From an uncultured Bacteroidales bacterium (GTDB taxonomy: Bacteria; Bacteroidota; Bacteroidia; Bacteroidales; Bacteroidaceae), in assembly GCA_902783615.1 (NCBI GenBank), contig CACZRQ010000064.1, positions 1 through 26,099 on the forward strand: a stretch of DNA of 26,099 bases. Reading direction: 5' to 3'. This document shows, one piece after another, positions 8,081 through 16,351 of the stretch. A program made the position numbers and the translations under genes. Under the pieces are notes generated by a model. The model was not told where the DNA came from, did no database searches, and worked only from the letters and a program-made list of their open reading frames with translations. Position 1 is the first letter of the stretch. Each line of letters opens with the position of its first letter.

Positions 8081-9433
8081 ATGACATTAAAGGTTTTAAA
8101 TAGAAAAAGATACAGAATCGGAATGGCATTGACATTACTATTTGTCAATTGTCTGTTGTCAATTGTCAATGTTTACAGTCAAGAGACCTTCGACGTAACC
8201 ATTCACGATAGTAACGGTGGCACACATACCGAATCATTTGAGTTGCCATTGAGCATGACCTACCCCATCGATAGTTTACTATCCGACTGGAAAGCAAAGA
8301 ATTATATCGACTTGGGTAAAGACTGTAGTACAAGCGACGAGAATCCGTTGTTTAGCGATTCTGTCTATATTGATCGCCTGAGTCGCATACCATCCATCAT
8401 CGAGATGCCATACAACGAGGTGGTACGCGAGTTCATCGAGAAATACACTTCCGGACGTTTGCGTCAACGCATGTCGTTGATGCTGAGTCTCAGTAATTTC
8501 TACATCCCCATGTTCGAAGAAGCGCTCTATGCTTACGATTTGCCTTTAGAGTTGAAATACCTTCCCATCATCGAGTCGGCTCTCAACCCCAATGCCATAT
8601 CCCGAGCAGGAGCCAGTGGACTGTGGCAATTCATGTTGGGCACAGGCAAGCTCTACGGACTGGAAAACAACAGTTACGTGGATGAACGTCAAGACCCAAT
8701 CAAATCAACCTGGGCAGCAGTGCGTTACCTCAAGGATATGTATGATATCTACAAAGACTGGAATTTAGCCATTGCAGCCTATAACTGTGGTCCAGGTAAT
8801 GTGAACAAGGCCATCAGCCGTTCGGGTAAACGTGACTATTGGGAAATCTACAACTACCTGCCTAAGGAGACCCGTGGCTATGTGCCCTCTTTCATTGCCG
8901 CCAATTATGTGATGACCTATTATTGTCACCACAACATTTGCCCCATGGAAACCAATATGCCAGAAGCAACGGATACCATACAGGTGAATCACAACGTTCA
9001 TTTCCAACAGATTGCCGATATTTGTGGAGTGGACATCGATATGATCAAGAGTCTGAACCCGCAATATAAGCGTAGCATCATCCCAGGCGACTCGAAACCT
9101 CAAACTCTGCGATTGCCTCAGAACTATGTGGGGATGTTCATCGAGAAACAAGACACCATCTATGCCCATCGGGCGAACGAGTTCTTCAAGAATCGCAAGG
9201 TAGTGGCCATCCCCCAACAGAATGCCCGCCAGCAACGCACAAGTAATAGTTCTCAACGCACCACGCCTACCGTCCCTGCCAATGGTACGGCCACCATCCA
9301 TAAGATTCAGAGTGGCGAGTCGCTTTCCACCATTGCAGCTCGCTATGGTGTGACTGTCAATCAGTTGAAGAGTTGGAATGGCATCAGTGGTACACGCATC
9401 ACTGCAGGACAGACATTGAAGATATATAAGTAG
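8081..9433 (+). CDS. mltD: MltD-like membrane-bound lytic murein transglycosylase with LysM
   Basis: A 450-residue exported peptidoglycan-cleaving enzyme. Residues 1-34 form a signal peptide (basic LNRKRYRIG, hydrophobic core, likely cleavage after YSQ). The SLT catalytic domain spans about 125-265, with the presumed catalytic Glu165 in YLPIIESALNPNA, then SGLWQFM and the AAYNCGPGNV motif. A LysM-like segment follows (about 305-355), then a Gln/Thr/Ser-rich linker, and a clear C-terminal LysM (about 404-450, HKIQSGESLSTIAARYG) for glycan binding. E. coli MltD is a lipoprotein; no lipobox cysteine is seen here. The ATG at 8081 is used; an in-frame ATG at 8123 would shorten the signal peptide's basic part. 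Codons 21-30 are made of an inverted copy of the 7-bp repeat found upstream. It is fourth in the parA-to-rel cluster. Confidence 0.9.
   Translation: MTLKVLNRKRYRIGMALTLLFVNCLLSIVNVYSQETFDVTIHDSNGGTHTESFELPLSMTYPIDSLLSDWKAKNYIDLGKDCSTSDENPLFSDSVYIDRLSRIPSIIEMPYNEVVREFIEKYTSGRLRQRMSLMLSLSNFYIPMFEEALYAYDLPLELKYLPIIESALNPNAISRAGASGLWQFMLGTGKLYGLENNSYVDERQDPIKSTWAAVRYLKDMYDIYKDWNLAIAAYNCGPGNVNKAISRSGKRDYWEIYNYLPKETRGYVPSFIAANYVMTYYCHHNICPMETNMPEATDTIQVNHNVHFQQIADICGVDIDMIKSLNPQYKRSIIPGDSKPQTLRLPQNYVGMFIEKQDTIYAHRANEFFKNRKVVAIPQQNARQQRTSNSSQRTTPTVPANGTATIHKIQSGESLSTIAARYGVTVNQLKSWNGISGTRITAGQTLKIYK
8143..8170. repeat. Four 7-bp repeat units inside the mltD signal-peptide codons
   Basis: The units TGTCAAT, TGTCTGT, TGTCAAT and TGTCAAT are the reverse complement of the ATTGACA array at 8005-8046. 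They encode FVNCLLSIVN, the hydrophobic core of the MltD signal peptide. The frame is kept because four units total 28 bases and the flanking sequence absorbs the difference. Confidence 0.85.
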
Positions 9434-9452
9434 AAGAAAACCAAACTAAGCT

Positions 9453-11723
9453 ATGCAGATCGATAATGAGGAAAAAATGATTCAGCAAGCATTTCAGGAA
9501 CTGCTGAACGATTATTTGGCAACAAAGCATCGCAAACGCGTGGAAATCATCACGAAAGCGTTCAATTTCGCCAATCAGGCTCACAAAGGCATCCGACGCC
9601 TTTCTGGTGAGCCTTACATCCTGCATCCCATCAGCGTAGCTAAGATTGTATGCAATGAGATCGGACTGGGCTCTACCTCTATCAGTGCCGCTTTGTTGCA
9701 CGATGTGGTGGAAGATACCGACTATACCGTTGAAGATATCGAGAATATCTTCGGCCCCAAGATTGCACAGATTGTTGACGGCCTTACCAAAATTTCAGGT
9801 GGTATCTTTGGTGAGCATGCTTCAGCCCAGGCTGAGAATTTCAAGAAATTGCTCCTAACCATGAACGACGACATCCGTGTCATCCTCATCAAGATAGCCG
9901 ACCGTCTCCACAACATGCGCACACTGGAGTCGCAAGCACCCAACAAACAATACAAGATTGCAGGCGAAACACTCTACCTCTATGCTCCATTGGCTTATCG
10001 CCTGGGCTTGAACAAGATCAAGACCGAGCTGGAGAACCTGAGCTTCAAATACGAGCATCCCGAAGAATACCGAGAAATAGAGAACAAGTTGCAAGAAACA
10101 GCAGCTGAGCGAGATAAGGTGTTTAAAGAGTTTACTGCCCCCATCCGTGAACAACTCGATAAGATGGGACTTAAATACCGAATTATAGCCCGTGTAAAAG
10201 CAGTGTATTCTATTTGGAACAAGATGCAGACCAAACATGTCACCTTCGACGAGGTGTATGATATTCTGGCTGTACGAATCATCTTCGAGCCTATCTCCAT
10301 CGACGAAGAGATGAACAACTGCTTCGACATTTACGTGAAGCTCTCACAAATCTATAAGCCACACCCCGACCGGATACGCGATTGGGTAAGTCACCCAAAA
10401 GCCAATGGATATCAAGCGTTACACGTTACATTGATGGCCAACAACGGTCAGTGGATAGAGGTGCAGATTCGTAGTGAGCGCATGAATGACATCGCTGAGC
10501 AGGGCTTTGCTGCCCATTGGAAGTACAAAGAGGGTGCTGCCCAGGCGGAAGACATTTCACCCGCCGACGATGATCCCGAATTGAACAAGTGGCTCATCAC
10601 CATCAAGGAGATTCTGGACGATCCAGAACCAGACGCCTTGGATTTCCTGGATACCATCAAACTTAATCTCTTTGCTCAAGAGATCTTTGTGTTCACCCCG
10701 AAGGGCGACATCAAGACCTTGCCTCAGAACTCTACGGTTTTGGATTTTGCCTTCTCACTCCACACCGAGCTTGGTGCACATTGTATTGGAGCCAAGGTGA
10801 ACCATAAGCTGGTGCCCCTGAGCCACAAGCTGAGTAGTGGCGACCAAGTGGAGATACTGACATCACGCTCACAAAAGGTACAACCAGAATGGGAGAATAT
10901 TGCTGCAACCGCCAAGGCTCGTGCCAAGATAGCATCTATCTTGCGCAAGGAAGCCAAGGTGACCCAGCAGAAGGGTATGAATTTGCTGAGTGAATTCCTC
11001 AAGACTGAAGGTATCTATGTGGATGAAATGGTGCTCAACAAACTCACGCGCCTACACGAAAAGCCCAATCACGATAGTTTGCTGGAAGCCATTGGTTCTC
11101 AATCGATCACCTTAGGAGAAGATGACCTCAACATCCTGAAGGGCAAGAACAATTCTTCTTGGCGCAGATTCCTGAAGCTGCCTTTTGGCAACAAAGACAA
11201 GAACGAGGCTGACACAAAAGAAGAACCTCAGGAACAACAACCTGTGATTGAGAAGAAACAGGTGAAGCAACTCACAAAGCAGATCCTGAAACTCACCGAA
11301 GAGAGCATCCAGAACAAATACATCATTGCCGATTGTTGCCAACCCATTCCAGGCGATGATGTCTTGGGCTATCTTGACGTAAAAGGCAAGATAACCATCC
11401 ACAAGCGCCAATGTCCTGTAGCTGTGAAGCTGAAGAGCAGTTATGGCAATCGCATCATTGCCACCCAATGGGATACGCACAAGCAACTCACTTTCTTGGT
11501 AACCATTAACATCAAGGGCCTTGATCGCATGGGTCTTTTAAACGATGTCACCCAGGTTATCTCTCACCAGATGAGCGTGAACATCCGCAAGGTGATCATC
11601 GAAACTGTTGAGGGTATCTTCGAAGGCAATATCCAAATGTATGTGCACGATGTGGACGATGTTCATGCCATCATCGCTGAGCTGAAACGCATCAAAAACA
11701 TTCAAGAAGTAATCAGAGAATAG
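9453..11723 (+). CDS. rel: Bifunctional (p)ppGpp synthetase/hydrolase, RelA/SpoT family
   Basis: A 756-residue long RSH enzyme controlling the stringent response. The HD hydrolase domain (about 40-190) has His83-Asp84 in LLHDVVEDTDYT and the downstream ADRLHNMRTL, so hydrolysis looks intact. The synthetase domain (about 245-365) shows RVKAVYSIWNKM, DRIRDWVSHPKANGYQALH and EVQIRSERMNDIAEQGFAAHW. The RIRD tetrad resembles the basic RxKD form of bifunctional Rel enzymes, not the acidic ExDD of RelA. TGS (about 408-470), a Cys/His zinc-finger-like region (DCCQPIPGD near 626) and a C-terminal ACT domain (about 680-756) follow. It starts 19 bases after mltD. Its 3' end overlaps the MerR gene on the other strand by 11 bases. 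Bacteroidales may carry a second RSH elsewhere, so I use the neutral symbol. Confidence 0.94.
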   Translation: MQIDNEEKMIQQAFQELLNDYLATKHRKRVEIITKAFNFANQAHKGIRRLSGEPYILHPISVAKIVCNEIGLGSTSISAALLHDVVEDTDYTVEDIENIFGPKIAQIVDGLTKISGGIFGEHASAQAENFKKLLLTMNDDIRVILIKIADRLHNMRTLESQAPNKQYKIAGETLYLYAPLAYRLGLNKIKTELENLSFKYEHPEEYREIENKLQETAAERDKVFKEFTAPIREQLDKMGLKYRIIARVKAVYSIWNKMQTKHVTFDEVYDILAVRIIFEPISIDEEMNNCFDIYVKLSQIYKPHPDRIRDWVSHPKANGYQALHVTLMANNGQWIEVQIRSERMNDIAEQGFAAHWKYKEGAAQAEDISPADDDPELNKWLITIKEILDDPEPDALDFLDTIKLNLFAQEIFVFTPKGDIKTLPQNSTVLDFAFSLHTELGAHCIGAKVNHKLVPLSHKLSSGDQVEILTSRSQKVQPEWENIAATAKARAKIASILRKEAKVTQQKGMNLLSEFLKTEGIYVDEMVLNKLTRLHEKPNHDSLLEAIGSQSITLGEDDLNILKGKNNSSWRRFLKLPFGNKDKNEADTKEEPQEQQPVIEKKQVKQLTKQILKLTEESIQNKYIIADCCQPIPGDDVLGYLDVKGKITIHKRQCPVAVKLKSSYGNRIIATQWDTHKQLTFLVTINIKGLDRMGLLNDVTQVISHQMSVNIRKVIIETVEGIFEGNIQMYVHDVDDVHAIIAELKRIKNIQEVIRE

Positions 11724-12093
11724 AATCCTTCAATTCCTCTACTTGCTCATAGGTAAAGGAATCCAAGGCATCTCTCATACCTGCCACCTCATTACGGATC
11801 TGCTTGAGGCGCTCAATCACCTCCACTTTCTTGTCGGTATTGTCTTTGTTCACCTTCAACCGTTGGCGTGCACCAGGGATGGTCATCCCCTCTTCCTTCA
11901 CCAGATGATGGATCAACTTCAACAGATCTATATCCTTTTGTTGATACTGACGGATACCTCGCCCAGCCTTTTTAGGGGTCAAGTCAGGAAACTCTTTCTC
12001 CCAAAAACGCAGGGTAGATTCATTCACTTGAAACATTTCAGCCACCTCACTGATGGAATAATACAGCTTTAATTCAGTCTCTTTGTTCAGCAT
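11713..12093 (-). CDS. MerR family transcriptional regulator
   Basis: A 126-residue DNA-binding protein. The N-terminal winged HTH of the MerR type is clear: YYSISEVAEMFQVNESTLRFW, then EKEFPDLTPKKAGRGIRQY and the helix QKDIDLLKLIHHLVKEEGMT. The remaining C-terminus (about 85-126) is a short charged coiled-coil helix for dimerisation, with no ligand-binding domain and no metal-binding cysteines, so the signal cannot be read from sequence. Such small MerR proteins are common next to rel or alaS in Bacteroidales. Its stop overlaps rel by 11 bases. A weak minus-strand -7 match (TAAATTTG, 12141-12148) lies just beyond the alaS -7 box, so the two promoters may overlap face to face. Confidence 0.9.
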   Translation of the reverse strand: MLNKETELKLYYSISEVAEMFQVNESTLRFWEKEFPDLTPKKAGRGIRQYQQKDIDLLKLIHHLVKEEGMTIPGARQRLKVNKDNTDKKVEVIERLKQIRNEVAGMRDALDSFTYEQVEELKDSIL

Positions 12094-12104
12094 AATCGGA
12101 TTTT

Positions 12105-12136
12105 TTTGTAAAACTAATAAAAAAGATGTATCTTTG
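12105..12136 (+). promoter_or_regulatory. Promoter for alaS
   Basis: TTTG (12105-12108) and TATCTTTG (12129-12136) are separated by 20 bases, a textbook Bacteroidota -33/-7 pair. The alaS ATG lies 40 bases past the -7 box. The leader is A-rich with no riboswitch or T-box-like structure that I can see. Confidence 0.8.
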
Positions 12137-12175
12137 CAACCAAATTTAGAAAAAAGTTAAAAAAAATCGTTTGTT

Positions 12176-14797
12176 ATGTTGACAGCTAATGAGATAAGAG
12201 ACGCTTTTACAGGTTTCTTCGAGAGCAAAGGACACCATAAGGTTCCATCTGCTCCAATGGTAATCAAGGATGACCCTACGCTGATGTTTACCAACGCAGG
12301 CATGAACCAGTTCAAGGACATTATATTGGGCAATCGCCCTGCACAATGGAAGCGTGTGACCGACTCGCAGAAGTGTTTACGTGTAAGTGGTAAGCACAAC
12401 GATCTGGAAGAGGTGGGTCACGACACCTATCACCACACCATGTTTGAGATGTTAGGCAATTGGTCGTTTGGTGACTATTTCAAGAAGGAAGCCATCAGCT
12501 GGGCTTGGGAGTTCTTGGTGGATGTACTGAAACTGAATCCCGAAGACCTCTACGCAACTGTGTTTGAAGGCTCTCCCGAGGAAGGTCTGGAACGCGACAA
12601 CGAAGCTGCCGGCTATTGGGAACAATTCTTACCCAAGAGCCACATCATCAATGGCAACAAGCATGATAACTTCTGGGAGATGGGCGACACGGGTCCTTGT
12701 GGTCCCTGTTCAGAGATTCACCTCGACTCACGCTCTGCTGAAGAAAAAGCTGCTGTGCCTGGATATGAGTTGGTGAACAAAGACCATCCTCAGGTGATTG
12801 AGATCTGGAACCTGGTGTTCATGCAATATAATCGAAAGGCCGACCAAAGTCTGGAGCCATTGCCAGCTAAGGTAATCGACACTGGTATGGGCTTTGAACG
12901 TCTTGTCCGTTCGCTCCAAGGCAAGCAATCTAACTATGATACTGACATCTTCCAACCTATCATCCGGGAGATTGGAAATTTGTCAAACCTTCAGTATGGC
13001 AAAGATGAGAAGGTGGATGTGGCTATGCGTGTGGTAGCCGATCACCTTCGCACCATTGCTTTCTCCATTGCCGACGGACAGCTTCCAAGCAATGCCAAAG
13101 CAGGTTATGTAATTCGTCGCATCCTGCGTCGTGCCATCCGTTATGCTTACACATTCTTGAATCAGAAAGAGGCATTTATCTATAAGCTTTTGCCAGTTCT
13201 CATCCGTGAGATGGGCACCACCTATCCTGAATTGGAAGCACAACGCGACCTCATTGCCAAGGTGATGAAGGAAGAGGAGGATTCTTTCTTGCGCACATTA
13301 GACAATGGCATCAGCCTGCTCAACAAGGCCATGGACGAGGTGAAAGCCCAGGGCAAGACCGAGCTGGATGGCGTACAAGCATTTACCCTGTTCGACACCT
13401 ACGGCTTCCCACTCGACCTTACCGAACTGATTTGCCGTGAGAACGGCCTCACTGTTGATGAAAAGCAGTTTGCAGAGGAGATGGAAAAGCAGAAAGCTCG
13501 TGCGCGTAACGCAGCTGCAGTGGAAACAGGCGACTGGATAACTCTGCGTGAAGGAGAAACCGAGTTTGTGGGTTATGACTATAGCGAATACGAATGCCAA
13601 ATACTGCGTTATCGTAAGATCAGCCAGAAAAAGAAGACTTACTATCAGATTGTGCTCGACCACACTCCTTTCTATGCTGAGATGGGTGGACAGGTTGGCG
13701 AAAGTGGTGTGATCTGCAGTGAGTTTGAGACCATCGAGATTGTTGACACCAAGCAAGAGAACGGCATGCCCGTGCACATCGCCCTCAAACTGCCAGAGCA
13801 TCCAGAAGCCAACTTCATGGCTTGTGTTGATGTTGAGAAACGTGCAGCCAGTGCGGCAAACCACTCGGCTACCCACTTGCTCGATGCTGCTTTGCGTCAG
13901 GTATTGGGTACCCATGTGGAACAGAAGGGCTCATACGTTTCAGACGAGACCCTCCGTTTCGACTTCTCTCACTACCAGAAAGTAACTGATGAGGAGTTGC
14001 GTCAGGTTGAACGCATAGTGAATGCCAAGATTCGTGAGGACATTCCTTTGCAAGAGCATCGCAACACTCCTTTAGAGGAAGCGAAAAAGATGGGTGCCAT
14101 CGCATTGTTTGGTGAAAAATATGGAGATAAAGTCCGTGTTATTCAGTTTGCCGAGAGTGTTGAGTTCTGTGGTGGTATCCACGTGAAGTCAACAGGCCAC
14201 ATTGGCATGTTCAAGATCGTGAGTGAGAGCAGTGTAGCTGCAGGTGTGCGTCGTATTGAAGCCATCACGGGCAAGCGACTGGAAGATCTCTTGTACACCA
14301 TGGAAGATACCTTGAAGGGTCTGAGGGCTATGTTTAACAATGCACCCGATCTGATGGCTACAGTACAGAAGTTCATCAGCGAGCATGATGGCATGAAGAA
14401 GGAAGTGGAGAAATTCCAAGCTCAAGCCGTTGAAAATATCAAGGACAAATTGTTGGCTCATGCTGAGACCTACAATGGCATCAAGATAGTGAGATCAGTT
14501 ATGCCTATGTCAGCCAGTGCTGCTAAAGACTTGGTATTCAAGATCCGTGCTGCTGTTCCAGAACGACTGCTCTGTGTAATTGGTACAGTAGAGGGCAATC
14601 GTCCGCTATTAAGTGTCATGATCAGTGAAGATTTGGTGAAAGAGCATAACCTGAACGCAGGTGCCCTGGTTCGCGAAGCCAGCAAGCTTATCCAAGGTGG
14701 TGGTGGTGGTCAACCACACTATGCTACTGCAGGCGGCAAGAATGCCGATGGTCTCCATGCGGCAGTAGATAAGGTTCTGGAACTGGCCAAAGGATAA
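12176..14797 (+). CDS. alaS: Alanine--tRNA ligase
   Basis: An 873-residue class II synthetase (876 in E. coli) that charges tRNA-Ala and edits mis-charged Ser or Gly. The catalytic N-terminus (about 1-240) contains KGHHKVPSAPMV and FTNAGMNQFKDIILG, then the GDTGPCGPCSEIH motif. The editing domain carries its zinc site as HSATH (His563, His567) and CGGIH (Cys665, His669), all present. The C-terminal C-Ala domain ends with the Gly-rich GGGGGQPHYATAGGK. Length and motifs are normal and no frameshift is seen. It has its own strong promoter and is followed after 12 bases by a hairpin terminator shared with the helicase gene on the other strand, so it is probably a single-gene transcript. Confidence 0.97.
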   Translation: MLTANEIRDAFTGFFESKGHHKVPSAPMVIKDDPTLMFTNAGMNQFKDIILGNRPAQWKRVTDSQKCLRVSGKHNDLEEVGHDTYHHTMFEMLGNWSFGDYFKKEAISWAWEFLVDVLKLNPEDLYATVFEGSPEEGLERDNEAAGYWEQFLPKSHIINGNKHDNFWEMGDTGPCGPCSEIHLDSRSAEEKAAVPGYELVNKDHPQVIEIWNLVFMQYNRKADQSLEPLPAKVIDTGMGFERLVRSLQGKQSNYDTDIFQPIIREIGNLSNLQYGKDEKVDVAMRVVADHLRTIAFSIADGQLPSNAKAGYVIRRILRRAIRYAYTFLNQKEAFIYKLLPVLIREMGTTYPELEAQRDLIAKVMKEEEDSFLRTLDNGISLLNKAMDEVKAQGKTELDGVQAFTLFDTYGFPLDLTELICRENGLTVDEKQFAEEMEKQKARARNAAAVETGDWITLREGETEFVGYDYSEYECQILRYRKISQKKKTYYQIVLDHTPFYAEMGGQVGESGVICSEFETIEIVDTKQENGMPVHIALKLPEHPEANFMACVDVEKRAASAANHSATHLLDAALRQVLGTHVEQKGSYVSDETLRFDFSHYQKVTDEELRQVERIVNAKIREDIPLQEHRNTPLEEAKKMGAIALFGEKYGDKVRVIQFAESVEFCGGIHVKSTGHIGMFKIVSESSVAAGVRRIEAITGKRLEDLLYTMEDTLKGLRAMFNNAPDLMATVQKFISEHDGMKKEVEKFQAQAVENIKDKLLAHAETYNGIKIVRSVMPMSASAAKDLVFKIRAAVPERLLCVIGTVEGNRPLLSVMISEDLVKEHNLNAGALVREASKLIQGGGGGQPHYATAGGKNADGLHAAVDKVLELAKG

Positions 14798-14809
14798 ACC
14801 ATTAAACAT

Positions 14810-14842
14810 AAAAAGGCGGGGCTCAGAAAGCCTCGCCTTTTT
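14810..14842. terminator. Bidirectional intrinsic terminator between alaS and the helicase gene
   Basis: A 13-base-pair stem (14810-14822 with 14830-14842, one G-U pair) encloses the 7-base loop TCAGAAA. The stem begins with a run of A and ends with a run of T, so it can terminate both strands. Its last base is the first base of the helicase stop codon on the minus strand. Confidence 0.85.
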
Positions 14843-16257
14843 CATATCACCTGTTCTTTCGGATAATTCACCAAGAAAAGCGTTCCTGTAGCTCGTGTGA
14901 AAGCCGTATAAAGCCAGCGAAAATAATCGGGTGTCAAGGCATCCTCTGGCATATAACCTTGATCTATAAACACATTCGTCCACTGTCCGCCCTGTGCCTT
15001 ATGGCAAGTAACGGCGTATGCATACTTTATCTGCAAGGCATTATAGTACGGGTCTTCCTTCAGTTTCTTCATCCTGTCTCGCTTCAACGGAATATCCTCA
15101 TAATCCTCTAACACCTTGTTGAACAATTGTTCCTGTTCCTCTTTTGTCAAGGCAGGTGCCTCACTATGTAAGGTGTCAAGCAACACGGTGGCCTCCACCT
15201 CTACATCACAATCGGGCAAAGTCAGCATCACATCGGCAAAGCGAAAGCCATACAATTCACGTTCATTCCTCACCCTTCTCACCACGGCCATCTCTCCGTT
15301 GGCAATAAAGTCCAATCGTTTCTCATGCTGAGTCCAGAAATAGTTGTTTTTCGCCACCATCAATCTATCTCCCCCCTCCAACTCAGCCTCACGCCACAGA
15401 ATCTGGGCCCTTATACCATTATTATATATATGGGCACGTTTGTTAGAACGGCAAATCACAATCGTCTCGTCCTCCCCATCATGTTGGTAACAATCCTCCA
15501 GTTGGCCTATCAAATCCTGTCCACTTATCACCCGTATATCGGCAAAGCCTGTTAGTCGTATCTTTGGCAAGGCATAGCACTCATTCTGGGCAATCAGTTG
15601 GCGCAGGGAAGTGGCGTTCCATAAGATACCCGATTCCTGTCCCTGCCTCACCACCTGCGTCAGCGTTTCCTCCAGCACCTGCAACCCATAACCCTGAAAG
15701 GTTTGGGAAAAGAGAGCCGGACTCATTTCCTCACCTACGGGAGGCAACTGGGCTGTATCACCCATCAGCATCAATCGGCAACCCTCACCACTGTAAACGA
15801 AACGAATCAAATCGTCCAACAAGTATCCTGACCCGAAGGCCGAACCAGCCAACCCCTCGTTTGAAATCATCGATGCCTCGTCCACGATGAATAGCGTATG
15901 CTTGGCCAGATTGTCGTTCAGCGAAAAGCTCCCCATATCTGCCCCCATCGACTGTTGACGATATATTATTTTATGTATGGTATATGCCGGATGATCGGCA
16001 TACGAAGCAAAAACCTTGGCTGCCCTACCCGTCGGAGCCAGTAAAACGCACTTTTGTCGCATCTGCTCAAGCGTCCGCACCAATGCACTGAACAAAGAAG
16101 TCTTTCCAGTACCTGCATACCCCTTTAAGAGGAAAACACTGTCGTTTTTTGGCAAAAGTAAAAAAACTGACAGTCTTTTTAGCACTTTTTCCTGTTCAAG
16201 TGTTGGTTGATACGGAAAATTTTCTTTAATTTGCTGCATCAAATGATTTTTTATCAT
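14842..16257 (-). CDS. ATP-dependent DNA helicase, RecD/Pif1-like superfamily 1B
   Basis: A 471-residue helicase. Walker A is GYAGTGKTSL (Lys52), Walker B is LFIVDEASMIS, then the LMLMGDTAQLPPVGE motif III region, and near the C-terminus the UvrD-C-like YAYAVTCHKAQGGQWTNVFID and WLYTAFTRAT (motif VI). It is much shorter than RecD2 (about 700 or more) and lacks a long N-terminal domain, so it is a stand-alone SF1B helicase that Bacteroidota annotations usually call AAA family ATPase or exodeoxyribonuclease V subunit alpha-like. No RecB or RecC is nearby. The ATG at 16257 is taken; an in-frame ATG at 16239 (codon 7) is possible. Its promoter region is shared with the divergent gene to the right. 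Confidence 0.88.
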   Translation of the reverse strand: MIKNHLMQQIKENFPYQPTLEQEKVLKRLSVFLLLPKNDSVFLLKGYAGTGKTSLFSALVRTLEQMRQKCVLLAPTGRAAKVFASYADHPAYTIHKIIYRQQSMGADMGSFSLNDNLAKHTLFIVDEASMISNEGLAGSAFGSGYLLDDLIRFVYSGEGCRLMLMGDTAQLPPVGEEMSPALFSQTFQGYGLQVLEETLTQVVRQGQESGILWNATSLRQLIAQNECYALPKIRLTGFADIRVISGQDLIGQLEDCYQHDGEDETIVICRSNKRAHIYNNGIRAQILWREAELEGGDRLMVAKNNYFWTQHEKRLDFIANGEMAVVRRVRNERELYGFRFADVMLTLPDCDVEVEATVLLDTLHSEAPALTKEEQEQLFNKVLEDYEDIPLKRDRMKKLKEDPYYNALQIKYAYAVTCHKAQGGQWTNVFIDQGYMPEDALTPDYFRWLYTAFTRATGTLFLVNYPKEQVI

Positions 16258-16285
16258 CTTTTATGAAAAAAATTGTTTGCAATGG

Positions 16286-16293
16286 CAAAATTA
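16286..16293 (-). promoter_or_regulatory. -7 box for the helicase gene
   Basis: On the minus strand TAATTTTG matches TAnnTTTG and lies 28 bases before the ATG at 16257. No TTTG -33 box is present at the right distance. It stands back to back with the box at 16308-16315. Confidence 0.5.
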
Positions 16294-16307
16294 GAGAAAA
16301 TTTTTTG

Positions 16308-16315
16308 TAATTTTG
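16308..16315 (+). promoter_or_regulatory. -7 box for the small membrane protein gene
   Basis: TAATTTTG matches TAnnTTTG and is followed by a 36-base A-rich leader, a type of leader that favours efficient translation in Bacteroidota. No well-placed -33 box is seen, as the space is occupied by the divergent -7 box. Confidence 0.55.
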
Positions 16316-16351
16316 CAGGGTAGAATATAATAACTAAAAAAAAATAATAAC

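Noticed and set aside
8005..8170. CRISPR array
   Set aside because: The units are only 7 bases, contiguous and without spacers, with no cas genes.
13298..13915. A 205-codon open frame antisense to alaS
   Set aside because: It lies wholly inside alaS, has no family resemblance and no promoter, and its composition is that of a reverse-strand shadow.
14842..16257. RecD subunit of a RecBCD complex
   Set aside because: No recB or recC is nearby and the protein is too short, lacking the RecD N-terminal domain. A stand-alone SF1B helicase fits better.
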